From: Fistulifera solaris
Taxonomy: Eukaryota > Bacillariophyta > Bacillariophyceae > Naviculales > Stauroneidaceae
Direction: 5' to 3'
DNA length: 64,000 nucleotides
NCBI GenBank assembly: GCA_030295235.1
Contig: AP026123.1
Coordinates: forward strand, 2,480,001 to 2,544,000
Position 1 is the first letter of the stretch. Every line of letters begins with the position of its first letter. Shown here one piece after another: positions 10,418-19,582 of the stretch. The notes below the pieces were generated by a model. It did no database searches and was not told where the DNA came from. It saw only the letters and a program-made list of their open reading frames with translations. A program made the translations under genes and the position numbers.

Positions 10418-11131
10418 ATGCCCATGGAACGCCCTCTTTGTGCCGTTTGTCAGCAAGAAGCGACAGAACGATGCTCGCGCTGCCAAGAGACCTGGTATTG
10501 CTCAGTCGAACATCAACGACAAGACTGGAAAGAACACAAGGCAACGGTCTGTCTCGCCGAAGATCCTCGTGTGCTACAGTTAGTGGAAGCGATTACGAAC
10601 AATAATAGAGCCGTGGTAGAAGAGTTGGCGTCTATTCCAGCCGTGTTGAATGGCAAAGTTGCGTCGTATACTCCTAACGAACGAACTTTGCAGAAATGGG
10701 CCCCATTGCACGAATGTGTTCGATCTGCCAACCTCGACTTGCTTCAACTACTGCTACAAAAGCAACCCAAACTCGAAGTCAAAGACGATGACGGAGAGAC
10801 ACCCTTGTTCATTGCCGCCAGTGCTCGAGCGCCCCGCATCGTGCGCGCTTTACTCACTGCGGGCGCCAATCCGAACGCTTGCGGACAAGATGGATGGTCG
10901 GCCTTGATGATGGCGACACGGAATGCGGATTTGGAAACCGTACAAGCATTCTTTGATAGTGGTGCTGACGTCTATGCGGGTCATGACATGTTTGGTCGTT
11001 CCGCAATGGATTTCGCACAGGCATTGGCCACGGGTCAAGGATTACATTTTAGAGAGGGCGAGGATTTTGAAGAAGTCTTGGAGAGGGCGCGCCAAATGCC
11101 GGCTTTGTATCAGGCCTATTTGCGTGCATGA
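10418..11131 (+). CDS. MYND zinc finger-ankyrin repeat protein, copy 2
   Basis: The protein has 237 residues and the same architecture as the gene at 9105: a MYND finger at residues 8-45 with near-identical core (CSRCQETWYCSVEHQRQDW), a linker EDPRVLQLVEAI, and ankyrin repeats (APLHECVRSANLDLLQLLL, ETPLFIAASARAPRIVRALL, WSALMMATRNADLETV). The C-terminus diverges from copy 1. The two genes are direct neighbours in the same orientation, so a tandem duplication is the simplest origin. All eight zinc ligands are present. No targeting signal is seen. Confidence 0.85.
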   Translation: MPMERPLCAVCQQEATERCSRCQETWYCSVEHQRQDWKEHKATVCLAEDPRVLQLVEAITNNNRAVVEELASIPAVLNGKVASYTPNERTLQKWAPLHECVRSANLDLLQLLLQKQPKLEVKDDDGETPLFIAASARAPRIVRALLTAGANPNACGQDGWSALMMATRNADLETVQAFFDSGADVYAGHDMFGRSAMDFAQALATGQGLHFREGEDFEEVLERARQMPALYQAYLRA

Positions 11132-11409
11132 AGAATACGATACTTTTTGAGTTATCGTATCTTGCCAGAAACACAACACGGCTGCAGAGTTTTTAATCAT
11201 TCATGACTACCCAAAACATTTTTAAAAATAAATTAAAAACTAAGCTACTCTTTCAACGACGTATAAAAGTGAACGTCCTCCACTTCCTAGGTACGACTAG
11301 TCCAGCTAAAAAGTAACTTGGCGTTTCAAAGCCTTCAGCGATCTTCGTCAACAACGTTCGCTGCTTCGTCTCCAAATGATACTCGATACATCATTATGTT
11401 TTGTTATTC

Positions 11410-11413
11410 AAAA
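11410..11413 (-). terminator. Pol III terminator of tRNA-Sec
   Basis: A run of four T on the minus strand directly after the discriminator base, the usual RNA polymerase III stop signal. Confidence 0.7.
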
Positions 11414-11500
11414 CGCGGACAAGGTGGAATCGGACCACTACGCCTCTCGGCGTCCACGGATTTGAAGTCCGCGCCCAACACCAGTCAGGATCATGCCCGC
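11414..11500 (-). tRNA. tRNA-Sec (anticodon TCA)
   Basis: The minus strand folds as a eukaryotic selenocysteine tRNA. The 5' acceptor strand GCGGGCATG pairs over about nine positions with CTTGTCCGC (one G-U, one mismatch). The D stem has six pairs (CCTGAC/GTTGGG) around a TGGT loop. The anticodon loop is CTTCAAA with anticodon TCA. There is a long variable arm (ACGCC-GAGA-GGCGT) and a four-pair T stem (GTGG/CCAC) with loop TCCGATT. Discriminator G is at 11414. A TTTT Pol III terminator follows at 11410-11413. The 9+4 acceptor/T geometry, six-pair D stem and TCA anticodon together are specific to tRNA-Sec. Its presence implies that the organism decodes UGA as selenocysteine in some genes. Confidence 0.93.
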
Positions 11501-11623
11501 TTTTGTATAACTCTACACACTACAAACAAATAAAAAAGAAAAGTTACACTGACCTCGGCTCCATGTTTTGTGGGCGTCAACAGTCCAAAGTGTGAAATAG
11601 TATATCATTCTTAAAACAGCAAT

Positions 11624-12517
11624 TTACGCACGTCCCAAAGACGCCAATTTCTTGGCTTCTTCTTCCGCCATGGCCTTGGCTCGCTTGTCCAACTTGGCCT
11701 GCGTCTTGAGACCCATGATACCACCACCCCACTTGCGCAAGGCATCGGGATTCTTGTTGAATTTCTCTTCGGCCAAATTTTGCAACAATTGCAATTGCGA
11801 GGCGTCGGCCTTTTCGACTTGCGTCAAACAGACGGCGGCGGCCGTTTTCATGTGCACGAGCGCACCGAGGCGGGCCTTGTCCTTGACAATCATGTACGGG
11901 ACGTTCATTTTACGGCACAATGCGGGCAACCACATGACGAGTTCAATGGGATCCACGTCATTGGCGATGAGTACGAGTGACGCTTCCTTTTCTTCAATGA
12001 GCGAAGTGACATTCTTGAGTCCATATTGAACCGTCTTGGGACGGGTGTACTCGGGTTCCTTGCCGGCGGCTTTGGCAGCGGCCGCTTCCTTGATGCGTTG
12101 CTTCTTGGCAGCCGGTGTTTCGGGACGGTACTTGTTCAACAACGTAAAGACAGTCATGGCTTCATTCTTATTGAGTGGCTTGGTGAATTGGTTGATCGCC
12201 GGTGGCACTTTGAGACGTTGGTAAAGAACGGACTTTTGACGTTGCAGACGCACGTAGGCGGGCCATTTGACGAAACGACTCAAATCCCGCTTGTTGGGCT
12301 GAATATCACCTCCAATGTTAAAGTTACGAGGACGAGAAGGAAAGAGAGGATCCGCGGCCTTGACGACTTTGGGCTTTTCTTCCGTCTTTTTGGTGGATTT
12401 GGTAGACTTGGTTTTCTTGGCCTGTAACGAGAAAGAGAGTGTGTGTGAGCGAGACTGTCCGTCAATAGAAAGGAAAAGAGAGAGTTGAGACCGGATCTCA
12501 TTGATAACACTTACCAT
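11624..12517 (-). CDS. RPL7A: Large ribosomal subunit protein eL8 (L7a)
   Basis: Exon 1 is only the ATG (12515-12517). A 93 bp intron (12422-12514; GTAAGT...TTACAG) separates it from exon 2 (11624-12421). The spliced 266-residue protein begins MAKKTKSTK and contains the L7Ae fold (LVLIANDVDPIELVMWLPALC, then VPYMIVKDKARLG) typical of eL8. Lys-rich ends fit rRNA binding in the 60S subunit. A raw unspliced frame extends to 12709 but runs through the intron and leader. The gene is divergent from mitochondrial EF-Tu across about 340 bp, so the two translation genes may share a promoter region. An intron right after the start codon is common in ribosomal protein genes. Confidence 0.95.
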   Translation of the reverse strand: MVSVINEIRSQLSLFLSIDGQSRSHTLSFSLQAKKTKSTKSTKKTEEKPKVVKAADPLFPSRPRNFNIGGDIQPNKRDLSRFVKWPAYVRLQRQKSVLYQRLKVPPAINQFTKPLNKNEAMTVFTLLNKYRPETPAAKKQRIKEAAAAKAAGKEPEYTRPKTVQYGLKNVTSLIEEKEASLVLIANDVDPIELVMWLPALCRKMNVPYMIVKDKARLGALVHMKTAAAVCLTQVEKADASQLQLLQNLAEEKFNKNPDALRKWGGGIMGLKTQAKLDKRAKAMAEEEAKKLASLGRA

Positions 12518-12854
12518 GATGAAAAATTCTAAGAGGGTGTGTTTAATTTTGATTGACAACAAAGTGACGAGATAGAGGACTCTGTCGGATTTTTGTGTGA
12601 AAAAGCTAGTAAAGCGGTAAGTTGGCAGCGTCTTGCATGCCATCCGACAATCTTTCTGTGACGTGCGAGGTGCGAGCCACATCATCCGCGTCTGGTCGTC
12701 CCCCGTCATTCATTCATTTGACGAAAAACGGCAACAAAATCAACCACGCAAAACAACACGGCAAAACTCTTTTGCTCATTTCTTCACTTCATTTCCTGAG
12801 TTCGTTATTATCTCGAATCTTTGTTGCTATCAATTACTCAACTCAAACATTAAC
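12518..12854. promoter_or_regulatory. Shared upstream region of eL8 and EF-Tu
   Basis: This 337 bp stretch is the only space between two head-to-head genes and must contain both promoters. No TATA box can be called with confidence. An imperfect CATCCGACAATC/GACGTGCGAGG segment lies in its middle. Confidence 0.45.
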
Positions 12855-14193
12855 ATGACAACTGCCGGACTTTTATTGTTTTCGCATCACGCATTGCGTC
12901 GTAGTCCTCTGCGTCTTTCTTCGACGTGCGTTCGCTCGTTCGCAACGCAATTCAATCGCGACAAACCGCACGTCAACATTGGTACGATCGGACACGTCGA
13001 TCACGGCAAGACGACCTTGACACAAGCCATCACCAAGGTATTGAGTGAAAAGGATGGTCGAAAAGCATGTCGTACGAAGACATTGATCGAGCACCCGAAG
13101 AAAAGGCCCGAAAAATTACCATCAATACGTCGCACATTGAATACGAAACCGCGAATCGTCATTATGGCCATATTGATTGGTGCGTTGTCGTGTAATTATT
13201 GATATTGTGTGTATTATTCGCCTTTGTCTCACACACTCATCCTCCGATACAGCCCCGGACACGCCGATTACGTCAAAAACATGATTACCGGTGCCGCACA
13301 AATGGACGGTGCCATTCTGGTCGTCGGAGCGACCGATGGTCCCATGCCACAAACCCGTGAACACATTCTCTTGGCCAAACAAGTCGGTATTCCCAATCTC
13401 GTCGTCTTTTTGAACAAATGCGATCTCGTGGATGATGAAGAATTGTTGGAATTGGTCGAAATGGAAATTCGTGAATTGTTGTCCTTTTACAAATTCGACG
13501 GGGATGCCATTGAAATTGTACGTGGGAGTGCCTTGGCGGCGGCGAATGGCACTAACGATGAGTTGGGCAAAGACGCTATCCTCAAATTGATGGATGCCGT
13601 CGATCAGCACATTCCGGAACCGGTCCGAGAAACGGACAAGCCCTTCTTGATGCCCATTGAAGATACATTTTCGATTGCGGGACGTGGAACCGTCGTGACG
13701 GGACGTGTCGAACAGGGTATTGTCAATGTGAACGACGAATTGGAAGTCATTGGTTTGGGAAATAACAAAAGACTGTATGTACGGGAGTCGAAATGTTCCG
13801 CAAATTGTTGGATCAAGGTCGGGCGGGTGATAACATTGGTGCCTTGTTGCGTGGTTTGAAGCGGGATGATGTCCGACGAGGACAAGTCTTGTGCAAGCCC
13901 GGATCGATTAAGGAAGCCAAAAAGTTTGAAGCCGAAATTTATGCCTTGAACAAGGAAGAAGGTGGACGACACAAACCTTTCATGACCAACTATCGTCCCC
14001 AATTCTTTTCCGAACAGCCGATGTCACGGGGTCATTGAATCTGAAGGAAGGTGTGGAAATGGTCATGCCCGGTGACAATACTTCGATTACAGTGGATTTG
14101 ATTGCTCCCATTGCTCTGGAACCGGGATTGCGTTTCAATATGCGAGAAGGTGGTATGACCGTGGGAACGGGTATTGTAACCAAGGTTCTTTAA
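12855..14193 (+). CDS. TUFM: Mitochondrial elongation factor Tu (three homopolymer frame breaks)
   Basis: The N-terminus ([18 protein letters not shown]..., then [19 protein letters not shown]) is an Arg/Ser-rich mitochondrial presequence followed by EF-Tu. GTPase motifs are present: GHVDHGKTT (P-loop), [21 protein letters not shown] and a GSAL element. An intron at 13180-13252 (73 bp) interrupts the DCPGHADY switch II region in phase. Three single-base losses disturb the frame: A runs at 13061-13064 and 13767-13770 and the T run at 14006-14009 are each one base short. Restored, the protein is about 422 residues and ends [10 protein letters not shown]. It delivers aminoacyl-tRNA to mitochondrial ribosomes. 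Because all three breaks have the same character, I treat the gene as intact. Confidence 0.88.
13180..13252 (+). other. Intron in mitochondrial EF-Tu
   Basis: A 73 bp intron with donor GTGCGT and acceptor GATACAG. Splicing joins HIDC to PGHADY exactly as the EF-Tu family requires. Confidence 0.85.
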
Positions 14194-14493
14194 ACCACGA
14201 AAGTAAGTAATAAAGAAGTTAGGAAGGACTCGATTGTCTACAGTAGAATGTAAGATAAGAAGTCTTGAAATAGTAGATACGGAGTAAAAGATTACTCAAG
14301 TACTAGAACGAATAGTCGAGCGTGTAAACGAGCAAAGATCAAGCAATGAATGTAAGCGCTCTCTGCAATGAATACATGCGAAAATAAGTCGTCTATGGAT
14401 CAAAGAAACAGCCGTTTACTTTTCTTTAAATATTTCTCTACAATACGAAATGTCGATGCGTAATTCAAGTTCATTGTTGTTATTCTTTCGTCT
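14194..14493. other. Convergent 3' spacer
   Basis: A 300 bp AT-rich spacer between the converging ends of EF-Tu and the SOD-like gene. It should hold both polyadenylation regions. Nothing else is seen. Confidence 0.35.
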
Positions 14494-15133
14494 TTAAACG
14501 ACTAAACCAATCACACCCGCCGCAATGCGGGGACCCGCATTCCCGGTCGTACCCGAATTTTCGTGTCCACCTCGTCCCAAATCATCTTCACCCGCATATA
14601 CCACAATCGATCGTCCAATGACGGAATGCGGACCCAATAATTGGACCAAGGCATTGTCGGGAATGTTCACCACACCCGAACCATTTTCACCAATTTCGAC
14701 ATTGCCCAAATCACCGGCCATGCGATTTTCGTCCGTCGGGGCGCCGTGTGTTTTGCCTGTTTTTGAAAGGAGAAGAAATAAGTTTGAGTGTAACGAGTAA
14801 TTGACTTGTACATGAAAGTAAGAACAACGAAGAAAGGAACGAGAGAGGCTCCTATATCGTCGTCGACTCCAACTTTGTTTTCCTCTTTCTTCGGATCAAC
14901 ATCACATGCCGATTCTTCTTTCAGAACGCACCAAATGGATTGAAAATAGGCCCACACGAATTGCCTCCTTGCGAAAGATCTCCGGCGACACAGATCGAGA
15001 GACCGTGTTTGCCCGGCGTCAAACCCGACAGAGTGCCGTGAATGCTCGTACTGCCTTCACTGGACGTTAACGTCAATGTCCCCACAATACTGTTGTTCGA
15101 GTATACGACACAAATTGCTTTGCAAGTGGCCAT
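14494..15133 (-). CDS. Cu/Zn superoxide dismutase-like protein lacking metal ligands
   Basis: Exons 14932-15133 and 14494-14756, with a 175 bp intron (14757-14931), give 154 residues, the normal length of Cu/Zn SOD. The fold signature is clear: [56 protein letters not shown]. Aligned to human SOD1, all four copper ligands are replaced (H46 to Ser, H48 to Cys, H63 to Ile, H120 to Tyr). Zinc ligands H63 and H80 are lost (H80 to Met) while H71 and D83 remain. The active-site Arg (R143) is kept. No signal peptide is visible, so it is probably cytosolic. Superoxide dismutation by the usual chemistry is not expected. It may be a structural, binding or regulatory relic of the SOD fold; a broken gene is less likely because frame and length are intact. 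Confidence 0.85.
14757..14931 (-). other. Intron in the SOD-like gene
   Basis: A 175 bp intron, the longest found here, with donor GTGCGTTC and acceptor AAACAG. It splits the Gly codon in the NPFG/KTHG junction and restores the SOD zinc loop. Confidence 0.8.
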
Positions 15134-15480
15134 AGTTGTTGATTGAAGTGGTATATTATTATTATGATAGAATGAGGCGAGGATATAACGAGATTTTGTT
15201 GTTGTTGTTGTTATTTTTTGTTATGCTGCTTTTGTTGTCTGCTCATGAAGGGATGAGGTTCAAAATGGTTGTGCGGCTCCAACGTGCGACAGTCTGTCTG
15301 TGGGTCCGATCTCTAAAACCCGGGATTCAACAAACAAATGACTCAACTATGGGAAATGTCGGCGTATAACACGACGAAACGTCCCGCATCTCCGGACTTC
15401 GAGGTCTCGACAGGAACCGCAACAAAACTTAGATACAAGTATGAGTCAAAGTAGCAGTACTTGTAGTAACAAACTATCTA
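15134..15480. other. 0.35 kb intergenic region
   Basis: Between the SOD-like gene (its upstream side) and the 3' end of the membrane-protein gene. It contains a short TTG microsatellite near 15195-15215. No gene is supported. Confidence 0.35.
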
Positions 15481-16152
15481 TCATAAGCGAACAAACGATA
15501 CATAGCTGCCCTGTGCACCCTGTTCCTCCAAATGCCATTCACGGTCGGTCGACTCCGGCAGGAAAAAGTATCCTTTGGACAACCAGTCGCGCTTCAGCCA
15601 GTAAGCGTATCCCGTACGAGCGTTCCAACATCCTTCTGTAATTTGTACACCCTGTGAATCGATGCCGTGAATCTTCCACAAAGAAGAATCATGTGGCTCG
15701 AAACGAAGATTCGACGTTTGATGCACCAACTTCTGGGTCGTCTCTCCATCCACAACCCTGTAGAAACTGGCTTGATACGCCCCGTTGGTGGGTGGCGGTG
15801 ATGCTGGTGATTCTTCTTCCGGTACAAGCAACACTGTTTCTCGGGCTTCCTGCAACGCCAGATGGAATGCCTTTTTTCGATCTTGATTCGCGAGATAATT
15901 GCCAACAACACAGAGCAGCAAGGGGAGAATCACGAACAGGAAAATGATTACCGACATGAAAATAAGCATAAATAAATCCCATTCTCTGGAACATTCTTCT
16001 TCTTTCTCGGTGGAATAGCAGTGATCCGTAAAAATCCAATGTTTCTGTAGCGAATAGGTTACTGTCCCGTTCCAATCGGTGTGCTGCGCCCGACAAACAG
16101 TCATCCATGTCAACAACAGCCAACGAAATGTGATGCTCGACAACATGAGCAA
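15481..16152 (-). CDS. Type I single-pass membrane protein, unknown function
   Basis: The 223-residue protein has an N-terminal signal peptide (MLMLSSITFRWLLLTWM...CRAQ). A short lumenal part follows with one N-glycosylation sequon (NGT) and several Cys. The membrane segment lies at about residues 60-87 (LFMLIFMSVIIFLFVILPLL). The cytosolic part is about 130 residues and contains WKIHGIDSQGVQITEGCWN and YAYWLKRDWLSKGYFFLPE, which read like a small beta-rich domain. I do not recognise the family. The gene is intact with no intron. Neighbours give no clue to its role. Confidence 0.65.
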   Translation of the reverse strand: MLMLSSITFRWLLLTWMTVCRAQHTDWNGTVTYSLQKHWIFTDHCYSTEKEEECSREWDLFMLIFMSVIIFLFVILPLLLCVVGNYLANQDRKKAFHLALQEARETVLLVPEEESPASPPPTNGAYQASFYRVVDGETTQKLVHQTSNLRFEPHDSSLWKIHGIDSQGVQITEGCWNARTGYAYWLKRDWLSKGYFFLPESTDREWHLEEQGAQGSYVSFVRL

Positions 16153-16516
16153 ACGAATAAAAAATGGAATGATGTGATGTTGAGAGTATCATGAATGAGA
16201 CTTTGTGAAGGGAGATGATGATTCCATAGTATGATGGTTTCAGCTTCCGAATGTCAAAGCTTGGGTATCATTATTTTTCTTCGAAAGAAAACGTCAAGTT
16301 AGTTGAACATGACACGTTATGCCAGTACCGGTCAGAATGCGTTGTGAAGGAAAACGAAAAGTCGATACACCCCTCTTAGACCTAGACCTACTATTCCGGT
16401 AACATTTTCTTAGTAGAAACATTGTTGCGTCCTTAGCTTGAGCTCGGCTTGCTCGGCTTCATTCAAGTCTATTTTTTGTCTTTTTTCAATTATACTTTTG
16501 CATTTCGTTCGGACCG
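16153..16516. other. 0.36 kb intergenic region
   Basis: It lies downstream of the third MYND gene and upstream of the membrane-protein gene. It contains a small direct repeat (GACCTAGACCTA near 16378) and a tandem GCTTGAGCTCGGCTTGCTCGG. No gene is supported. Confidence 0.3.
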
Positions 16517-16945
16517 TCATCGCTTGGCAGCCGCAAATCCTGATTTGTTTGCAACATCAATGGATTGTTGTTTAAACTTGACTCCCACTTGAATCCATTC
16601 TAAAAAGACGACGGCTTCTTCGGGTGTCGTGCCGAATTTCTCGGCAAATTGGGCCGCCGACACGGAACCCTCTTCGCCCGCGGTCAAGAACTCGGCAATC
16701 GCCGAAGACTTTTCTTCCGTATTCAATTTGTATCGTTGAATGATACGATCAAACTCTTGTTTGTGTAATGTGTATTGATCGGCCTGATAAGCATCATCGC
16801 AAACACTCTGCTTGTGACGTTTCCAATCTTGTTTTTGGTGTTCCGTCGAACAGTACCACGCCTGTTTGCAACGCGAACAGCGTTGTGTGGCGACTTGCTG
16901 ACAAACAGCACATGCCTGAGTGCTCGGGATGGCGGCGGTGGACAT
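16517..16945 (-). CDS. MYND zinc finger protein, third local copy
   Basis: The 142-residue protein has a complete MYND finger at about residues 12-49 (CAVCQQVATQRCSRCKQAW, then YCSTEHQKQDWKRHKQSVC) closely related to the two MYND-ankyrin genes 6-7 kb upstream. Ankyrin repeats are absent. The C-terminal part is helical (EEKSSAIAEFLTAGEEG, FGTTPEEAVVFLEWIQVG) and looks like a small helical bundle with no family I can name. All eight ligands are present. The gene faces away from the LRR-like gene at 17394. Confidence 0.8.
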   Translation of the reverse strand: MSTAAIPSTQACAVCQQVATQRCSRCKQAWYCSTEHQKQDWKRHKQSVCDDAYQADQYTLHKQEFDRIIQRYKLNTEEKSSAIAEFLTAGEEGSVSAAQFAEKFGTTPEEAVVFLEWIQVGVKFKQQSIDVANKSGFAAAKR

Positions 16946-17393
16946 GGGTGGAAGAATGCAACAAATTATAAGCGATTACTTTGGGTACTGCCAGGAGAAG
17001 AACGAGAATGAGGCCATGGCGGTTTCTCGGCCAACGAAAAAAAGCGTCGAGTGGCAAATGGCGGGAGCGTCTGTACGTCGTACCTCACTCCTCTTTTCCT
17101 GGTCAGAAATTCAGTCAAGGAATGTACAAACACTCTGACGTTACCAGTAACATGTAACGAGAATGACACCGATGTTCGCCAAGACTACTCTTTTTCCCTC
17201 ACATCAGTACCGCATGCAAGTGACACACGGACGCGTCATGCTGGATACTTTTTTCATTTTCGTTTTGTTCTTTTGGATCGTTCGATCGAATGTAAATCAA
17301 CCGTTCGGATTGAACTCCTGTATCTTTCATTCCTTTCTTTTAGACTACAAACAAGCACAAAGGGCGAACAACAAAGAAGATCATTACAACATC
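16946..17393. promoter_or_regulatory. Divergent promoter region of the MYND and LRR-like genes
   Basis: A 448 bp head-to-head spacer. An open frame from 17163 runs into the LRR-like gene, but its N-terminal part is not protein-like and I prefer the ATG at 17394. No specific site can be called. Confidence 0.4.
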
Positions 17394-18880
17394 ATGAGTG
17401 CACCAGACGAAAAAGACGGCATTCTCCAAGTCCCTCCGACCAAACAGCTGAATGCCATCGTTCACGATGCGCATTTCATCGGAGGGGAAGCTTTCAATCA
17501 ACGATGGTCGTTTGCGCTGCCAATTTATCGATTGAGTCGGCCGCCGAAGGATATGCTCGAGTTACTGGAAGGTTGTGCTCCGGGGCCATCGCTGCGTCCG
17601 AAACTACTCCAGATCACCGAACAGGCTCTGCTCTACCTTCTTCCTTTGGATAGTGGGCTTTACTGGAGTGATGAACGGCAATGTTATCGACACAAACTCT
17701 CTTTTACTATTTCGACCAGACGACGAAGTAGCAGGCATGAAAGTAATGTCTACAATGTCCACATTATGGGTGTTTCTCCGTCGGCCACCGCAGAAGCATT
17801 ATTAAAAGTACTGCGGTTCCCCACTCCACAAATGCTGACCATCGAGTTGGGGATTCGATCCGATAGTATCACTCCTCTCATTTTGCAACAAATACTGTGT
17901 GAATGCGGTGGTCTCGAATTTCTGTTTTCGCAGGAAGCCTTGTCGTCGGACGAGTGCTATCGACTGGCACGACACGCTTCGCAGCTCGTGTTTCAGGAAT
18001 GCATCTTTTTGGATTCGGGTGCGGCCTTTGTACGGGGTGTACAGGAACGGGAGAATCCTCTTTCTTTGGCTTTTCTAGGGCGTGATCGACCTTTTCCGGA
18101 TTTCATACCTTTACTGCGTTGTGCGAACTTGTACGAGTTGGAGCTTCGACAGGGATTTTCTTTGACCGAATTAGAATGTCAAGCACTGGCGGATGCTTCC
18201 ATGGAGTCTCTGACCTTGGATGAATGCCGATTGCACGATCACGGCAAATCCCTGTTTATGGCGATTGCGAAACGAATGGGTCCACAACATTTGCGAGTCC
18301 GTTTTTGGGACGAAACAGAACCACAACATCAAGGGCTCCTACCGGCTCTCTGCTCTGCACAATGTCAACTCGAAAGTATAGGTTTGATTGGACCGAAGCA
18401 TATACCAAGTTTAGTTTCCTGGCAAAAAATGCTGAAAGCCATTCTTGTGACAAACCGTTCGCTTCAGTCGCTCGAACTCGACGCCTTTCGTGTAACAGAT
18501 GACCATTGGGATATTTTCCTCGATGCTTTGGAACAGAGTACGACAATCAGCCGACTAAGTTTGCTGAATATGACCAGCATTGCTAGTGATCAGCACGGAT
18601 GCATGGCTCGTTCTCGCCGACTACTCGACATTTTGCAAAGAAAACGACATTTGGAAGACATCGAGATAGCCGGCGACTGTCCCTTCGACCCAATTCTATG
18701 GTCCACACAAATCGTCCCTCTTGTCCAGGAGAATCGATACCACAATTGTTTTGGTAAATTGCAACGTGATCCACACGGTGCAGCTCTTTAGCACATGCTA
18801 TGGCTCGACCCGAATTGCAAAACGAACACATTTCTTACGGCTTCCTTCTCTTGGAATCGAGCGTGAACTTGTTGGCGTAG
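17394..18880 (+). CDS. Diatom LRR-like (RNI-type) protein (one frame break near the end)
   Basis: About 495 residues containing irregular leucine-rich units (LTIELGIRSDSITPLILQQ, LYELELRQGFSLTELECQAL, SLTLDECRLHDHGKSLFMAI, SLELDAFRVTDDHWDIFLDAL). This composition resembles ribonuclease-inhibitor-like repeat proteins that are abundant in diatoms. The raw frame stops at 18791. If the TTT at 18786-18788 is one T short, it continues with ALLAHAMARPELQNEH and ends at 18880, which reads like the usual C-terminus of this family. No signal peptide or membrane segment is present. A protein-binding role is inferred; no partner can be named. Confidence 0.65.
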
Positions 18881-19582
18881 TAATTTTAAAAGAGTTCGCT
18901 TTGAACATACAACAGCTCTTATTTCCTTTGGATTGATCTCGTGATTGATGCAATTTGATGTTTGAATAATTTGTGACGGATGCGAGCTCAACTTTCTCCG
19001 ATAATGATCGTGAAATTTGTACGTAACATAAATAAAAAATGTGACTGCAATTTCGTTTGCCTTCAAGTAGCATTCGGCCCTTTCTACTCTCATCGACTAA
19101 CACATCGTATGACTATTGAGTAGAATGTATGATCTAGATTTATTGGACGTTTTCAGAAAGTACCTAGTATCGGATACTCTATGTATCGATAAATGTCTCG
19201 ATCATGTCCTGTGTCACTCTTTACTATGATTTGCAAAGTAGATCAAGCGCGCTTTCGAAAATCAATCAGGCCTATGACCAACATACAACCGAAATGCCGT
19301 CCATTCGCTCGGAACTTTCGGACTTCACCGTGTCGAGCACGGCCCAATGAAATTTCCGCTTCGGATGGCGGAAGATGCAATCTCAAGCAAAGTGTAGTAT
19401 GGCACTCCGTACTCCGTAGGGTCGCACTCGTTGATTTGCGCCCCCGTCACTCATTATGAGCAACTTCGCCCCTGCAGTCATTCTTTTCTCCGCCCAAAAC
19501 GCCTTCTATCATCTTGTGTTTCGGGTTGTTTAGTTGTTCATTCCATTGACTTTTGTTCTATTTTAAAGACAAGACAAAGCAC
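18881..19582. other. 0.7 kb intergenic region upstream of the cyclase gene
   Basis: The open frames here overlap on both strands and are not protein-like. It presumably holds the cyclase promoter and leader. A GTTGTTTAGTTGTTC stretch near 19525 is unremarkable. Confidence 0.35.

Noticed and set aside
12855-14193. Programmed ribosomal frameshifting in EF-Tu
   Set aside because: Three breaks of the same kind in one housekeeping gene, none with a slippery heptamer plus pseudoknot, fit base-calling errors far better.
17163-17393. 77-residue N-terminal extension of the LRR-like protein
   Set aside because: The extension looks like translated leader sequence, and the ATG at 17394 begins a typical MSAPDEKDG start.
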